Assembly (NCBI RefSeq): GCF_002086455.1 | Contig: NZ_MVHC01000008.1 | Coordinates: 99,574 to 163,573 of the forward strand | DNA length: 64,000 nucleotides | From: Mycolicibacter algericus DSM 45454 | Lineage (GTDB): Bacteria > Actinomycetota > Actinomycetes > Mycobacteriales > Mycobacteriaceae | Direction: 5' to 3' | Part shown: positions 1-7,882 of the stretch, piece by piece | Layout: each line of letters begins with the position of its first letter | Position numbering within the stretch: the stretch's first letter is position 1 | Notes under the pieces: generated by a model | What the model saw: only the letters and a program-made list of their open reading frames with translations | Told to the model about the DNA's origin: nothing | Database searches by the model: none | Made by a program: the position numbers and the translations under genes

Positions 1-121
1 CGACATCGGTGGTGCGCAGGTCGAACCCGAGTTCGGCGGCCAGTTGCGTCAGCTGGTCGTGCACCTTGACGCAGACCGCGCAGCCGTCGCGGGTCAGCAA
101 CTGCACCTCTGGGCGGGTCAT
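1..121 (-). CDS. Glutaredoxin-like protein, Rv0508 type (partial)
   Basis: The minus-strand frame starts with ATG at 121 and runs off the left edge, so only about 40 N-terminal residues are visible. They begin MTRPEVQLLTRDGCAVC, which contains the CxxC redox motif of thioredoxin-fold glutaredoxin-like proteins. In M. tuberculosis the corresponding small protein (Rv0508) lies next to hemA; that neighbour would be outside this window. It is divergent from the NTF2-like gene at 158, with 36 bases between the two starts. A role in thiol-disulfide exchange is inferred from the fold and the motif. The C-terminal half cannot be judged. Confidence 0.75.
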   Translation of the reverse strand, partial: MTRPEVQLLTRDGCAVCVKVHDQLTQLAAELGFDLRTTDV

Positions 122-157
122 TGCCCCAGTGTGGCCCACGGTGGCTATGTTTTCGAT

Positions 158-607
158 ATGCCCGGCGCAAGTGCGGTGACGATCACGAACCTGCTATACC
201 GCTACGCCGAGTCGATGGATGCCGGCGACTTGGATTCGGCCGCAGCGCTGTTCGGTCACGCCCGGCTCAAGGTCGGCCCCGACGCCGATGCCGTGCTCGA
301 CAGCGCCGGGATGCTGCAACTGTGGCGCGGGCTGGTCAAGATCCACGCCGACGGCACACCGCGCACCAAGCACGTCATCACCAATCCGATCCTCGACATC
401 GATGAGGAGGCCGGTACCGCGACCTGCAGGTCCTACTACACGGTGCTGCAGCAGACCGATGCCGTTGCCCTGCAGGTAATCGCGGCCGGCCGTTATCACG
501 ACGAGTTCGAGCGGGTGGACGGCGTCTGGCGGTTCAGTTTCCGGGATTACTCGATGCTCGACCTCAAAGGTGATCTACGCGATCACCTGGGGGTATTGGG
601 CAGTTAG
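158..607 (+). CDS. NTF2/SnoaL-like fold protein
   Basis: A 149-residue protein starting MPGASAVTITN. The N-terminal helix (LLYRYAESMDAGDLDSAAALF) followed by alternating strands and a late FRDY segment is the usual pattern of SnoaL_4/NTF2-like alpha+beta cone proteins, which include isomerases, small hydrolases and non-catalytic ligand binders. No catalytic residue can be assigned. I chose ATG at 158 rather than the longer reading from 44, because 44 would overlap the divergent glutaredoxin gene. In M. tuberculosis, mmpS2/mmpL2 occupy the interval next to serB1, so this gene is a local difference. Substrate unknown. Confidence 0.7.
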   Translation: MPGASAVTITNLLYRYAESMDAGDLDSAAALFGHARLKVGPDADAVLDSAGMLQLWRGLVKIHADGTPRTKHVITNPILDIDEEAGTATCRSYYTVLQQTDAVALQVIAAGRYHDEFERVDGVWRFSFRDYSMLDLKGDLRDHLGVLGS

Positions 608-625
608 TCCGGTTAGTGTTGGTGG

Positions 626-643
626 CGGCCGCAGCAGCGGCCG
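626..643. terminator. Short GC hairpin between the NTF2-like gene and serB1
   Basis: CGGCCG, a six-base spacer and CGGCCG form a perfect inverted repeat in the 60-base gap before serB1. No T-run follows, so terminator function is only a possibility. Confidence 0.25.
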
Positions 644-667
644 TCAATGCACAGCGGAGGGAGTCGG

Positions 668-1576
668 GTGATGGCTTTACCGGGCCCGACCGACGGCGAT
701 TCCGCAGCGGGCCCTGAGCTGGAGCCGGTGGTCGGCGGGGATTTCGCGGCCAGCGCCGAGCGGGCGCTGGCCGACGTGCTCGACGCCGACACCCCGGCGC
801 CGGTCGATCTGACCGCGGCGGCGTTCTTCGACGTCGACAACACCCTGGTGCAGGGCTCCTCCATGGTGCATTTCGGCCGCGGGCTGGCCGCCCGCAACTA
901 CTTCACCTACCGCGATGTCGTCGGCTTCCTCTACGCGCAAGCCAAGTTCCAGCTGACCGGCCGAGAGAACAGCGAGGATGTCGCGGCCGGCCGCCGCAAG
1001 GCACTGGCCTTCATCGAGGGCCGGCCGGTATCGGAGCTGGTCGAGCTCGGCGAAGAGATCTACGACGAGATCATCGCCGACAAGATCTGGCCGGGCACCC
1101 GCGAGCTGGCGCAGATGCACCTCGACGCCGGCCAGCAGGTGTGGCTGGTCACCGCGACCCCCTACGAGCTGGCCGAGACCATCGCCCGCCGGCTCGGGCT
1201 GACCGGCGCGCTGGGCACCGTCGCGGAGTCGGCCGACGGGGTGTTCACCGGCCGGCTGGTCGGCGAGATCCTGCACGGTCCGGGCAAGGCGCACGCGGTG
1301 CGGTCGCTGGCGATCCGGGAGGGGTTGAACCTGCGGCGCTGCACCGCCTACTCCGACAGCTTCAACGACGTGCCGATGCTGTCGCTGGTGGGCACCGCGG
1401 TGGCAATCAATCCCGATGCCGCGTTGCGCGAGATGGCACGCAAGCGCGGCTGGGAGATCCGCGACTTCCGCACCGCGCGCCGGGCGGCGCGTATCGGGGT
1501 GCCGTCGGCGCTGGCGCTGGGGGCCGTCGGCGGGGCCCTGGCGGCGGCCGTGGCGCACCGGAACGAGCGGGCGTAG
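668..1576 (+). CDS. serB1: HAD-IB family phosphatase, SerB1-like
   Basis: About 302 residues. HAD motif I is [14 protein letters not shown] (nucleophile Asp and acid/base Asp), motif II lies in WLVTATPYE, and motif III/IV is [11 protein letters not shown], which binds magnesium. The cap and order fit subfamily IB (phosphoserine phosphatase-like; Rv0505c SerB1 in M. tuberculosis). The true substrate is not settled by sequence; phosphoserine is the family label, and related mycobacterial proteins may act on other phosphomonoesters. GGAGG at 656-660 supports GTG 668 (7-base spacing) or ATG 671. The C-terminus is an Ala-rich hydrophobic helix. The stop codon lies within the first copy of a 68-bp tandem repeat, so the last residues (VAHRNERA) are repeat-encoded. 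Confidence 0.85.
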   Translation: MMALPGPTDGDSAAGPELEPVVGGDFAASAERALADVLDADTPAPVDLTAAAFFDVDNTLVQGSSMVHFGRGLAARNYFTYRDVVGFLYAQAKFQLTGRENSEDVAAGRRKALAFIEGRPVSELVELGEEIYDEIIADKIWPGTRELAQMHLDAGQQVWLVTATPYELAETIARRLGLTGALGTVAESADGVFTGRLVGEILHGPGKAHAVRSLAIREGLNLRRCTAYSDSFNDVPMLSLVGTAVAINPDAALREMARKRGWEIRDFRTARRAARIGVPSALALGAVGGALAAAVAHRNERA

Positions 1577-1707
1577 CCTGCGGAGCCCGCGAGGGCCGGG
1601 CGACCGCATCAAGCACCGTGGCGCACCGGAACGAGCGGGCGTAGCCTGCGGAGCCTGCGAGGGCCGGGCGACCGCATCAGGCACCGTGGCGCACCGGAAC
1701 GAGCGGG
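1550..1707. repeat. 68-bp tandem repeat, about 2.3 copies, over the serB1 3' end
   Basis: The unit beginning GTGGCGCACCGGAACGAGCG starts at 1550, 1618 and 1686, giving a constant 68-bp period. The first two copies differ at only a few positions; the third breaks off after about 22 bases. Copy 1 contains the serB1 stop codon, and the other two fill the gap before the next gene. The arrangement resembles mycobacterial VNTR/MIRU loci, which often overlap gene ends. Confidence 0.9.
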
Positions 1708-1771
1708 GTTGAGCTGCTCGCTGATAGGCTTCCGCCGCCGAACACCACGGCGAGCGGAGGGGTAAACCGGC

Positions 1772-2299
1772 ATGGCAGTACACACCGAGTCGCAAGGGGT
1801 CATCGGTACCCACTACCGGTTCCCGGACTACTTCGAAGTCGGCCGGGAGAAGATCCGCGAATTCGCCCGCTCGGTCAAAGACGAGCACCCGGCCCACTTC
1901 GACGAGGCCGCCGCGACTGAGGCCGGGCACCCCGGACTGGTGGCGTCCCTGACGTTTCTGGCGGTCGCCGGCCGCCAGGTGCAGCTGGAGATCTTCGACA
2001 AGTTCGACATCCCGATCAACATCGCCCGGGTGCTGCACCGCGACCAGAAGTTCACCTTCCACCGGCCGATCGTGGCCGGCGACAAGCTGTTCTTCGACAC
2101 CTACCTGGACTCGGTGATCGAATCCCACGGCACGGTGGTCAGCGAGGTTCGCAGTGAGGTCACCGACGCCGACGGCAAGCCGGTGGTGACCAGCGTGGTC
2201 ACCATGCTCGGCGAGTCGGTGAACCAGGACGCCGATACCGAGGCGGCGACGATCGCCGCCCTCGAGGCGATGCGCGATCGGGCGCTGGGCAAGAAGTAG
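1772..2299 (+). CDS. HadA-like (R)-hydratase subunit, MaoC/FAS1-like hotdog protein (Rv0504c type)
   Basis: 175 residues with the N-terminal MaoC-like pattern seen in mycobacterial HadA and its paralogue Rv0504c: [19 protein letters not shown] near the start, then [18 protein letters not shown]. HadA-type subunits pair with a catalytic HadB-type subunit in fatty-acid/mycolate beta-hydroxyacyl dehydration. The lone Rv0504c-type protein may act with an external partner, since no HadB-like gene is next to it. GGAGG sits 13-17 bases before ATG 1772. In M. tuberculosis cmaA2 (Rv0503c) lies beside it; here the next gene is the convergent acyltransferase after 9 bases. Confidence 0.85.
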   Translation: MAVHTESQGVIGTHYRFPDYFEVGREKIREFARSVKDEHPAHFDEAAATEAGHPGLVASLTFLAVAGRQVQLEIFDKFDIPINIARVLHRDQKFTFHRPIVAGDKLFFDTYLDSVIESHGTVVSEVRSEVTDADGKPVVTSVVTMLGESVNQDADTEAATIAALEAMRDRALGKK

Positions 2300-2308
2300 C
2301 TACCCGAC

Positions 2309-3340
2309 TCAGCCGAAGAACATGTTGCGGCGGCCGGCCAGCAGCCGGTACAGCGTCTGCTGGATCGTCTCGCGCACCTGGTCGGTCAGTTCGAAGGTGA
2401 CCATCGGGTCGTCGGCGGCGGCGGGCTCGTAGTCGGTGGTCTCGATCGGTTCCCCGAAGGCGATGTGCCACTTCGACGGCAGCGGCACCAGGCCCGCCGG
2501 ACCGGCCAGCGGGAACAGCGGGGTGATCGGGAAATACGGCACGCCCAGCAGCCGGGCCAACAGCTTGATGTCGGCGATCATCGGATAGATCTCCTCGGAG
2601 CCGACGATCGAGCACGGCACGATCGGCGCCTGGGTCTGCAGCGCCGCCGACACGAAGCCGCCGCGGCCGAACCGCTGCAGCTTATAGCGGTCCTTGAACC
2701 GCTTGCCCAGGCCCTTGTAGCCCTCCGGGAACACCGCCGTCAGCTCGCCGGCCGCCAGCAACCGGTGGGCGTCGGCGGTGCAGGCCATGGTGTGGCCGGC
2801 CTTGCGGGCGGCCGGCCCGATCACCGGCAGGTCGAACACCAGATCAGCGCCGAGCATCCGCAGGTCGCGACGGCCCGGATGGTGGTCGTGCACCGCCACC
2901 GACAGCATCAGCGCGTCCATCGGCAGCACCCCGGCGTGGTTGGCCACCACCAGTGCGGGCCCGTCGGCCGGCAGGTTCTCGATGCCGCTGACCTCGACCC
3001 GGAACCAGTCGTTGAAGAAGACCCGCAGCAGCGGCAGCGCGACGGCTTCGTTGAAGTGCGGGTCGAACCCGAACTCGTCGACGTCGTAGTCGCCGGTGAT
3101 CCGCTCCCGAAGGAATGCGGCGAGGCCGGCCACCCGCCGGACGAACTCGCTCGGGGCCGCCTCGGCGTCACCGGACGCCCCCGCGGCGACGCCGCGGCGT
3201 CCGTCGATATCGTGCACTACGGCGCTGATCTGCTCGGCTGAGGCACGGCCGTCGGGGCGGGCCAGCGTCGACGGGTGTCGGCGCGCAGACGCCGAGTTCT
3301 TGTGCAGCGGAATGACTTTAGCCCTGGAATCACCAGCCAT
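2309..3340 (-). CDS. PlsC-like lysophospholipid acyltransferase family protein (Rv0502 type)
   Basis: 343 residues. The acyltransferase core includes VVANHAGVLPMD, the His-Asp catalytic block (spaced wider than the classic HX4D), and FPEGYKGLG, the glycerol-phosphate binding block. The first 60-70 residues are polar and low in complexity. Members transfer acyl groups to lysolipids or similar acceptors at the membrane; the acceptor is unknown here. The start at 3340 is 4 bases after the stop of the Rv0501-like SDR, so the two genes are almost certainly co-transcribed and translationally coupled, as their M. tuberculosis counterparts are adjacent. Confidence 0.85.
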   Translation of the reverse strand: MAGDSRAKVIPLHKNSASARRHPSTLARPDGRASAEQISAVVHDIDGRRGVAAGASGDAEAAPSEFVRRVAGLAAFLRERITGDYDVDEFGFDPHFNEAVALPLLRVFFNDWFRVEVSGIENLPADGPALVVANHAGVLPMDALMLSVAVHDHHPGRRDLRMLGADLVFDLPVIGPAARKAGHTMACTADAHRLLAAGELTAVFPEGYKGLGKRFKDRYKLQRFGRGGFVSAALQTQAPIVPCSIVGSEEIYPMIADIKLLARLLGVPYFPITPLFPLAGPAGLVPLPSKWHIAFGEPIETTDYEPAAADDPMVTFELTDQVRETIQQTLYRLLAGRRNMFFG

Positions 3341-3344
3341 GGCG

Positions 3345-4460
3345 TTACCCTCCCCGCGCCCTGTTAAAACCGATATCGCCCAGGCGTTGCACCGCGCTCA
3401 CCGCGCGCCGTTCCGCCGACTGCACCCATTTGGGGTCGATGATCGGACTGAGACCTCGCCCCCGCACGTAGTCATCGAATGCCTCGGCGGTGGTCCATTT
3501 GGTGCTGTACCCGAGGTCGGTTCGCATTCTAGTCGTATCCATCACCCGGCCAAAGCTGAGATAGTTCAGCTGCTCCCGGTTGATCTCGGTGTAGTTGTTG
3601 GCCCGCCGCAACGAGTCCAGCGCCCACAGTCCCAGCCCGAACACCGGCATCGGGATCCGGCCCGAGCGGCGAATCGCCTGCGACATCATGATGATGCCGT
3701 CGGCGCCGACGTTGAAGGTGCCGGCCTTACCGGCCATCGTGGCCCGTTCCAGGGCGCCCAACGCATCCTGCTCGTGCAGCAACTGCAGGCGGGCATCGCG
3801 GCCCAGCACCATCGGCACCAGCGGGCCGCCGAGGTAGCGCGACAACGCGGTGTCCATGGCCGGGCCGATCATGTTGGCCATCCGCAGGATGGTGACCGCG
3901 ATGTCGGGCCGGCGCCGGCCCAGCCCGCGGGCGTAGCCCTCGATGTCGACGCTGTCGCGGGGGAAGCCCTGGGTGGGCGGCCGGTGGCTGGTGCTGTCCT
4001 CGGTGAACAGCACCGGGTCACGCGAGCAGGACCCGTAGACCTCCGAGGTCGACTTGAGCACCACCCGGCGCACCGAGGGCGCCTTCTGGCAGGCGGCGAA
4101 CAACTGCATGGCGCCCATCACGTTGAGCTCTTTCAGGGCCGCCCCGCCGCCGGAACGCGGCACGTACGACGCCGCGGCAGCATGCACCACGGTATCGACT
4201 TCGCTATTTCGAATCACCTTGGCGATAAAGGGATTGCGGATGTCGGCGCGGACGAATTCGGCGCGGCCCATCCGGCGCAGCATGTCCTTGCTCGGCATCA
4301 CCGCGTCCACCGCGATCACCCGGTTGATCAAGGGATTCTGCGTCAGCCTGGCGGTCAGATAGCCACCCAGGAATCGGCATGCGCCGGTGACCAACACAAC
4401 CTTGGGATAGTGCCGGACGTCGCTTCGCGTGCTGTCGTTCGGGGGTCCGGCCTCGTCCAC
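3345..4460 (-). CDS. Atypical extended SDR, Rv0501/GalE-like
   Basis: 371 residues. The Rossmann entry is VVLVTGACRFLGGYLTARL, a divergent form of TGxxGxxG in which one glycine position is C-R. VVHAAAASYVPRSGGG and VLKSTSEVYG are typical of extended SDRs such as UDP-glucose epimerases. The catalytic region reads DSVDIEGYARGLGRR: the Tyr is there but the Lys of YxxxK is not. M. tuberculosis Rv0501 carries a GalE name, but without YxxxK an epimerase activity is doubtful; a nucleotide-binding or scaffold role is possible. It is followed directly by the acyltransferase, so a lipid or envelope function is plausible. Confidence 0.75.
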   Translation of the reverse strand: MDEAGPPNDSTRSDVRHYPKVVLVTGACRFLGGYLTARLTQNPLINRVIAVDAVMPSKDMLRRMGRAEFVRADIRNPFIAKVIRNSEVDTVVHAAAASYVPRSGGGAALKELNVMGAMQLFAACQKAPSVRRVVLKSTSEVYGSCSRDPVLFTEDSTSHRPPTQGFPRDSVDIEGYARGLGRRRPDIAVTILRMANMIGPAMDTALSRYLGGPLVPMVLGRDARLQLLHEQDALGALERATMAGKAGTFNVGADGIIMMSQAIRRSGRIPMPVFGLGLWALDSLRRANNYTEINREQLNYLSFGRVMDTTRMRTDLGYSTKWTTAEAFDDYVRGRGLSPIIDPKWVQSAERRAVSAVQRLGDIGFNRARGG

Positions 4461-4547
4461 CCCGCCAGCCTAACGGCCAGTCCGGAAAAGCAATACCGCG
4501 GCGATCGCCCGTCCCCCGCCCGGGACCCGGGCGCGGGCTCGGCGGAG

Positions 4548-4649
4548 TTACTTACCGAGTTTTCTGCGCTGCACCCGGGTACGGCGAAGCAGCTTGCGGT
4601 GCTTCTTCTTCGACATGCGCTTGCGCCGCTTCTTGATGACTGAACCCAT
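4548..4649 (-). CDS. Small ribosomal protein bS22 (Rv0500B type)
   Basis: A 33-residue, very basic protein starting [17 protein letters not shown] and ending RRKLGK. Read from the minus strand with ATG at 4649, an upstream GGAG and TAA at 4548-4550. The sequence matches the AURKAIP1/COX24-domain mini-protein of actinobacteria, identified structurally as the extra 30S protein bS22 in M. smegmatis ribosomes. The call is strong because nearly every residue fits the known sequence. It lies between the BldC-like gene and the Rv0501-like SDR, as in other mycobacteria. Confidence 0.9.
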
Positions 4650-4779
4650 GAACTCCGCTATCTGCTGCTGCCCGCGCCGCCACCGGGGCGCTGGGCGAAC
4701 TTGATCGACCCGGCCACTTTACCCGTAGGCAGGCGCCGAGCAGAAAACCGGCACCTGACCGGGTCCCGGACACAGCCGA

Positions 4780-4811
4780 CCCCGGGCGTCGCCGTGCGGC
4801 GACGCCCGGGG
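4780..4811 (-). terminator. Strong hairpin after the BldC-like gene
   Basis: CCCCGGGCGTCGCC, loop GTGC and GGCGACGCCCGGGG form a perfect 14-bp stem, 23 bases downstream of the BldC-like stop. There is no long T-tract, which is common for mycobacterial terminators. It would separate bS22 from the upstream unit. Confidence 0.6.
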
Positions 4812-4834
4812 GGCGCTTACCTGTCGACCGGCGG

Positions 4835-5092
4835 TCAGCCTGCGTCGAAGAAGGAGGTCTCCAAGAGGTCGTGCACCGCCTTGGCGTGCACCCGGAAAGA
4901 CCGTCCCACCCGCACCGCGGGCAGTTCGCCGTTGTGCACCAGGCGGTACACCGTCATCTTGCTGACCCGCATCAGCGCAGCCACCTCGGCCACGGTGAGA
5001 AATTGTGCCCGGCCCGTGTCGGCAGGGCCGGCATCCCGTGCCGCCCGGCCGCCAGCGGAGTCTCGTGCCGAAGGCCCGTTCGCAGACGTCAT
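4835..5092 (-). CDS. BldC/excisionase-type MerR-like DNA-binding protein (Rv0500A type)
   Basis: 85 residues from ATG 5092 (MTSANGPSARD); a longer reading from 5107 adds five residues but has no better ribosome site, and the M. tuberculosis protein also begins MTS. The C-terminal domain, FLTVAEVAALMRVSKMTVYR followed by a VGRSFRVH wing, is a winged HTH of the excisionase/BldC type that binds direct repeats. The N-terminal 30 residues look disordered. It lies downstream of proC. In streptomycetes BldC is a developmental regulator; targets in mycobacteria are not evident from this window. Confidence 0.85.
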   Translation of the reverse strand: MTSANGPSARDSAGGRAARDAGPADTGRAQFLTVAEVAALMRVSKMTVYRLVHNGELPAVRVGRSFRVHAKAVHDLLETSFFDAG

Positions 5093-5231
5093 CGTTACCC
5101 ATTTCAATCAGGCACGTGCAGTCCCAGCGGCTTCCCCTCCGCTGCGCCCACACGCACAGACATAGAGGAGAATAGCGGGACGAATGGGGTTCCTGCGACG
5201 GGTGAGAGGCAATATGTGAAAAATAAGTGAA

Positions 5232-6092
5232 TTACTCTGATGTGATTCTTAGCTGCTCAGAGCGGGTTTTTGCGGCCCGGACGGCCCGATCGACCGAGGT
5301 CCGCAGGCCGCCGGCCTCCAGTTCCCGCAACGCGGCCGCGGTGGTTCCACCGGGGGAGGTCACCATGGCTCTCAGCTGAGCCGGACCGGTGTCGATGACC
5401 GAATTCGCCGTCCCCGCCGTCTCGCCGCGCTCCTCCAACAGCATCTGCGCCGACCCGGCCATGGTCTGCACCGCCAGATCGGTGGCCCCCTGCCGACTCA
5501 GCCCGGCGGCGACCCCGGCATCCACCAGTGCCTCCACCATCAAGAAGAAGTACGCGGGCCCAGAACCTGAGACGGCGGTGACGGAGTCCATCTGCTCCTC
5601 CGGGACGATCACCACCGTGCCGACGCACTCGAACAGCTCGGCGACCTGCTCGACCTGCTCGCTGCTGGCGAACCGGCCCTTGGCCAGCGCGCTGGCGCCG
5701 GCGCCGACCTTGACCGGGGTGTTCGGCATCACCCGGATCACCGCGGTGCCCGCAGGCAGCTTGGACTCCACGTACCCGGTGGTGACACCGGCCACGATGC
5801 TCACCAGGACCTGCTCGGGACTGTTCTCTGAGGCGGCGGTGAGGTTCTTGGCGAACTCGGCGACGACGGATTCCACGTCCTGCGGCTTCACCGCGACGAT
5901 CACGATGGACGCGTTCTCGACCGCGTCGGCGACCGAGGTCACCAGCACCGAATACTTCTCGGAGAGCTGTCGGGCGCGGTCACCGAAGCGTTCGGCGACG
6001 ACGAGGTCCTTGACCGGGCGGCCGGCCGCCAGCAAGCCCGCCAGCAAGGCCTCGCCCATGTTGCCGCCGCCGATGATCGCGATTCTGGTCAT
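5232..6092 (-). CDS. proC: Pyrroline-5-carboxylate reductase
   Basis: 286 residues, a normal length for ProC, which reduces pyrroline-5-carboxylate to proline with NAD(P)H. The N-terminal Rossmann motif is IAIIGGGNMGEALLAGLL. The proline-reductase signature is split between VSGSGPAYFFLMVEALVDAG and the later TVASPGGTT-like segment, seen here as MVTSPGGTTAAALREL. The gene lies between the thioesterase-family gene and the BldC-like gene in the conserved mycobacterial order (Rv0500). Confidence 0.95.
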   Translation of the reverse strand: MTRIAIIGGGNMGEALLAGLLAAGRPVKDLVVAERFGDRARQLSEKYSVLVTSVADAVENASIVIVAVKPQDVESVVAEFAKNLTAASENSPEQVLVSIVAGVTTGYVESKLPAGTAVIRVMPNTPVKVGAGASALAKGRFASSEQVEQVAELFECVGTVVIVPEEQMDSVTAVSGSGPAYFFLMVEALVDAGVAAGLSRQGATDLAVQTMAGSAQMLLEERGETAGTANSVIDTGPAQLRAMVTSPGGTTAAALRELEAGGLRTSVDRAVRAAKTRSEQLRITSE

Positions 6093-6119
6093 GGCGACAG
6101 CATTTCAGACCCGCCTGCC

Positions 6120-6971
6120 TCAGCGGTCGGGAACCATGGCCAGCTGCCGGGTCTGCACCACGATGCGGCCTTCGCAGTCGACCACGGTGTGGTCTTCGTC
6201 GAACCAATCCTGGCCGATCTGCACGCAGCTGCAGATCACGCGCAGCCAGCCGTCGGCCGGCATGGCCCGCAGGTAGGCGGTGAGCTGCACCGTGGGCGCC
6301 CAGCCCATCCGGTTGACGGCGTAGGTCACCGGTGCCGAGACGTCGCCGCACAGCAGTGCGAACAGCACGTCGGGCGCGGCGCCCTTGGGCCGTACCCACA
6401 TCTCGATCACCGGCGGGCCGCCATCCGAGCGCGGGCCGAGCGTGGTCAGCGCCGGGCGGATGTCGCAGCCGTGCGCCAGGTGCACGATGTGTTCCATCGG
6501 ATGGCCCGGACCGATCGGCTCCAAGCCGGGCGGCGGCTCCGGCGTCATCAACGGCACCACCGGGTTGAAGGACAGCAGCGGCGGGGCCTGGTGCTCCGGC
6601 TCGCTCAGGGTGACCACCGCGCGCACCGCGGTGCGCTCGCCTTGGTTGAGTTCGACGTCGACCAGGCTGACCCGGCGGCCGCGCTTGCGAATCCTGGTCA
6701 CCAGCTGCATCGCACCGGGGTCGGGCGCCCACAGGTAGCTGGCGGACACCGCGACCGGCTGGATTTTCGGCGCTGTCCCGTCGCCGGCTACGGCGGTGCG
6801 GGCGGCGTTGGCGCACAACGCCAGCATCGCGCCGCCGTGCACCTTCGGGCCGATCGTCCAGTGCTCGTTGAGCGCACCGGTGAACGATGCCACGTCGCCA
6901 TCGTCAGAGCCATCGCCGCCATCGGTGCGCACCAGGGCCATGGCATCGGTGAACAGCGTGGATGAGGTCAC
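6120..6971 (-). CDS. TesB-like thioesterase family protein (Rv0499 type)
   Basis: 283 residues with two hotdog halves. The first half contains HWTIGPKVHGGAMLALCA, with the H-G-G of acyl-CoA thioesterases; the second ends DWFDEDHTVVDCEGRIVVQT. GTG 6971 is chosen because AAGGAGG precedes it. The likely activity is hydrolysis of medium- or long-chain acyl-CoA in the cytosol, inferred from the fold. Two 15-bp direct repeats lie just upstream. proC follows after 27 bases, so the genes are probably co-transcribed. Confidence 0.75.
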   Translation of the reverse strand: MTSSTLFTDAMALVRTDGGDGSDDGDVASFTGALNEHWTIGPKVHGGAMLALCANAARTAVAGDGTAPKIQPVAVSASYLWAPDPGAMQLVTRIRKRGRRVSLVDVELNQGERTAVRAVVTLSEPEHQAPPLLSFNPVVPLMTPEPPPGLEPIGPGHPMEHIVHLAHGCDIRPALTTLGPRSDGGPPVIEMWVRPKGAAPDVLFALLCGDVSAPVTYAVNRMGWAPTVQLTAYLRAMPADGWLRVICSCVQIGQDWFDEDHTVVDCEGRIVVQTRQLAMVPDR

Positions 6972-6980
6972 GCGGGCCTC

Positions 6981-7011
6981 CTTGTGTCTCAGTGAACTTG
7001 TGTCTCAGTGA
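6981..7011. repeat. Two 15-bp direct repeats upstream of the thioesterase gene
   Basis: CTTGTGTCTCAGTGA occurs at 6981-6995 and 6997-7011, one base apart. It fills most of the gap between the Rv0498-like stop and the Rv0499-like ribosome site. It could be a simple duplication or a regulator site. Confidence 0.85.
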
Positions 7012-7022
7012 TCAGCAGGCGG

Positions 7023-7865
7023 TCAGCGCAGCAGATGCGTGCGGGCGAACTGTAGCGACTCGATCAACAGCGCCTCGCGCTCATGCGGCGAGCGGGCGTG
7101 GGAGGTGGTCACCTCCAGCACCACATGACCGGTGAAGTCGCTGGCGGCCAGCAGGTGACACACCTCAACGGTCGGCTGGTCACCGCGCCCGGGCACCAGA
7201 TGCTCGTCGGCCGGCAGTCCGGTGCCGTCGCACAGGTGCAGGTGGGTCAGGCCGGAGCCCATCCGGCGGGCCATCTCCAACGCATCGGTGCCGGCGGTCG
7301 CGGTGTGCGACAGATCCAGGGTGTAGTGCGCGTGGTTGCCGTCGAGTGGGTCGTGGGACGGCGCGAACGCCGAAATCGCGGCGCCCGGGCCGCCGCCGCG
7401 GCGGCGCATCCGTTCGCGGGACTGATCGGCGCCGAAGAAGCGGTCGGCGCGGAACGGGAACATGTTCTCCACCGCCACGGCCACGTCGCTGCGGGCCTCC
7501 AATTCGGAGACTTGGTCGCTGAATCCCTCGGCGTAGCGGCGCTGCCAGCGGAACGGCGGATGTACTACGACGGTCTGGGCTTCGAGTCGTTCGGCGGCCC
7601 GCACGCTGCGTTCCAGCTTGTGGATCGGGTTGGCGCCCCAGACCCGTTGCGAGATCAGCAGGCACGGTGCGTGTACCGACAGCACCGGCACCTGGTACTT
7701 GCGGGACAACCGCTGCACGGCGCCGATGTCCTGGCTGACCGACTCCCCCCACACCATCAGCTCGACACCGTCGTAGCCGAGTCGTGCCGCGTACTCGAAG
7801 GCAGCCTCGGCCCGCAGGGGGTAAACCGAAGCCGTCGACAAGCCGACCTTGATGGCGGGGCGCAC
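7023..7865 (-). CDS. Sugar phosphate isomerase/epimerase, AP-endonuclease-2 family (Rv0498 type)
   Basis: 280 residues with a TIM-barrel pattern: KVGLSTASVYPLRAEAAFEY at the start, then YDGVELMVWGES, VVVHPPFRW, VAVENMFPF and LDLSHTATAGTD. These supply the metal-binding Glu, His and Asp of xylose-isomerase-like enzymes. Substrate is unknown. The start at 7865 is 17 bases after the Rv0497-like gene, and it is part of the same leftward cluster that runs from the exopolyphosphatase-like gene to proC. Confidence 0.75.
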   Translation of the reverse strand: MRPAIKVGLSTASVYPLRAEAAFEYAARLGYDGVELMVWGESVSQDIGAVQRLSRKYQVPVLSVHAPCLLISQRVWGANPIHKLERSVRAAERLEAQTVVVHPPFRWQRRYAEGFSDQVSELEARSDVAVAVENMFPFRADRFFGADQSRERMRRRGGGPGAAISAFAPSHDPLDGNHAHYTLDLSHTATAGTDALEMARRMGSGLTHLHLCDGTGLPADEHLVPGRGDQPTVEVCHLLAASDFTGHVVLEVTTSHARSPHEREALLIESLQFARTHLLR

Positions 7866-7882
7866 GGACTAATAGTGAACGG

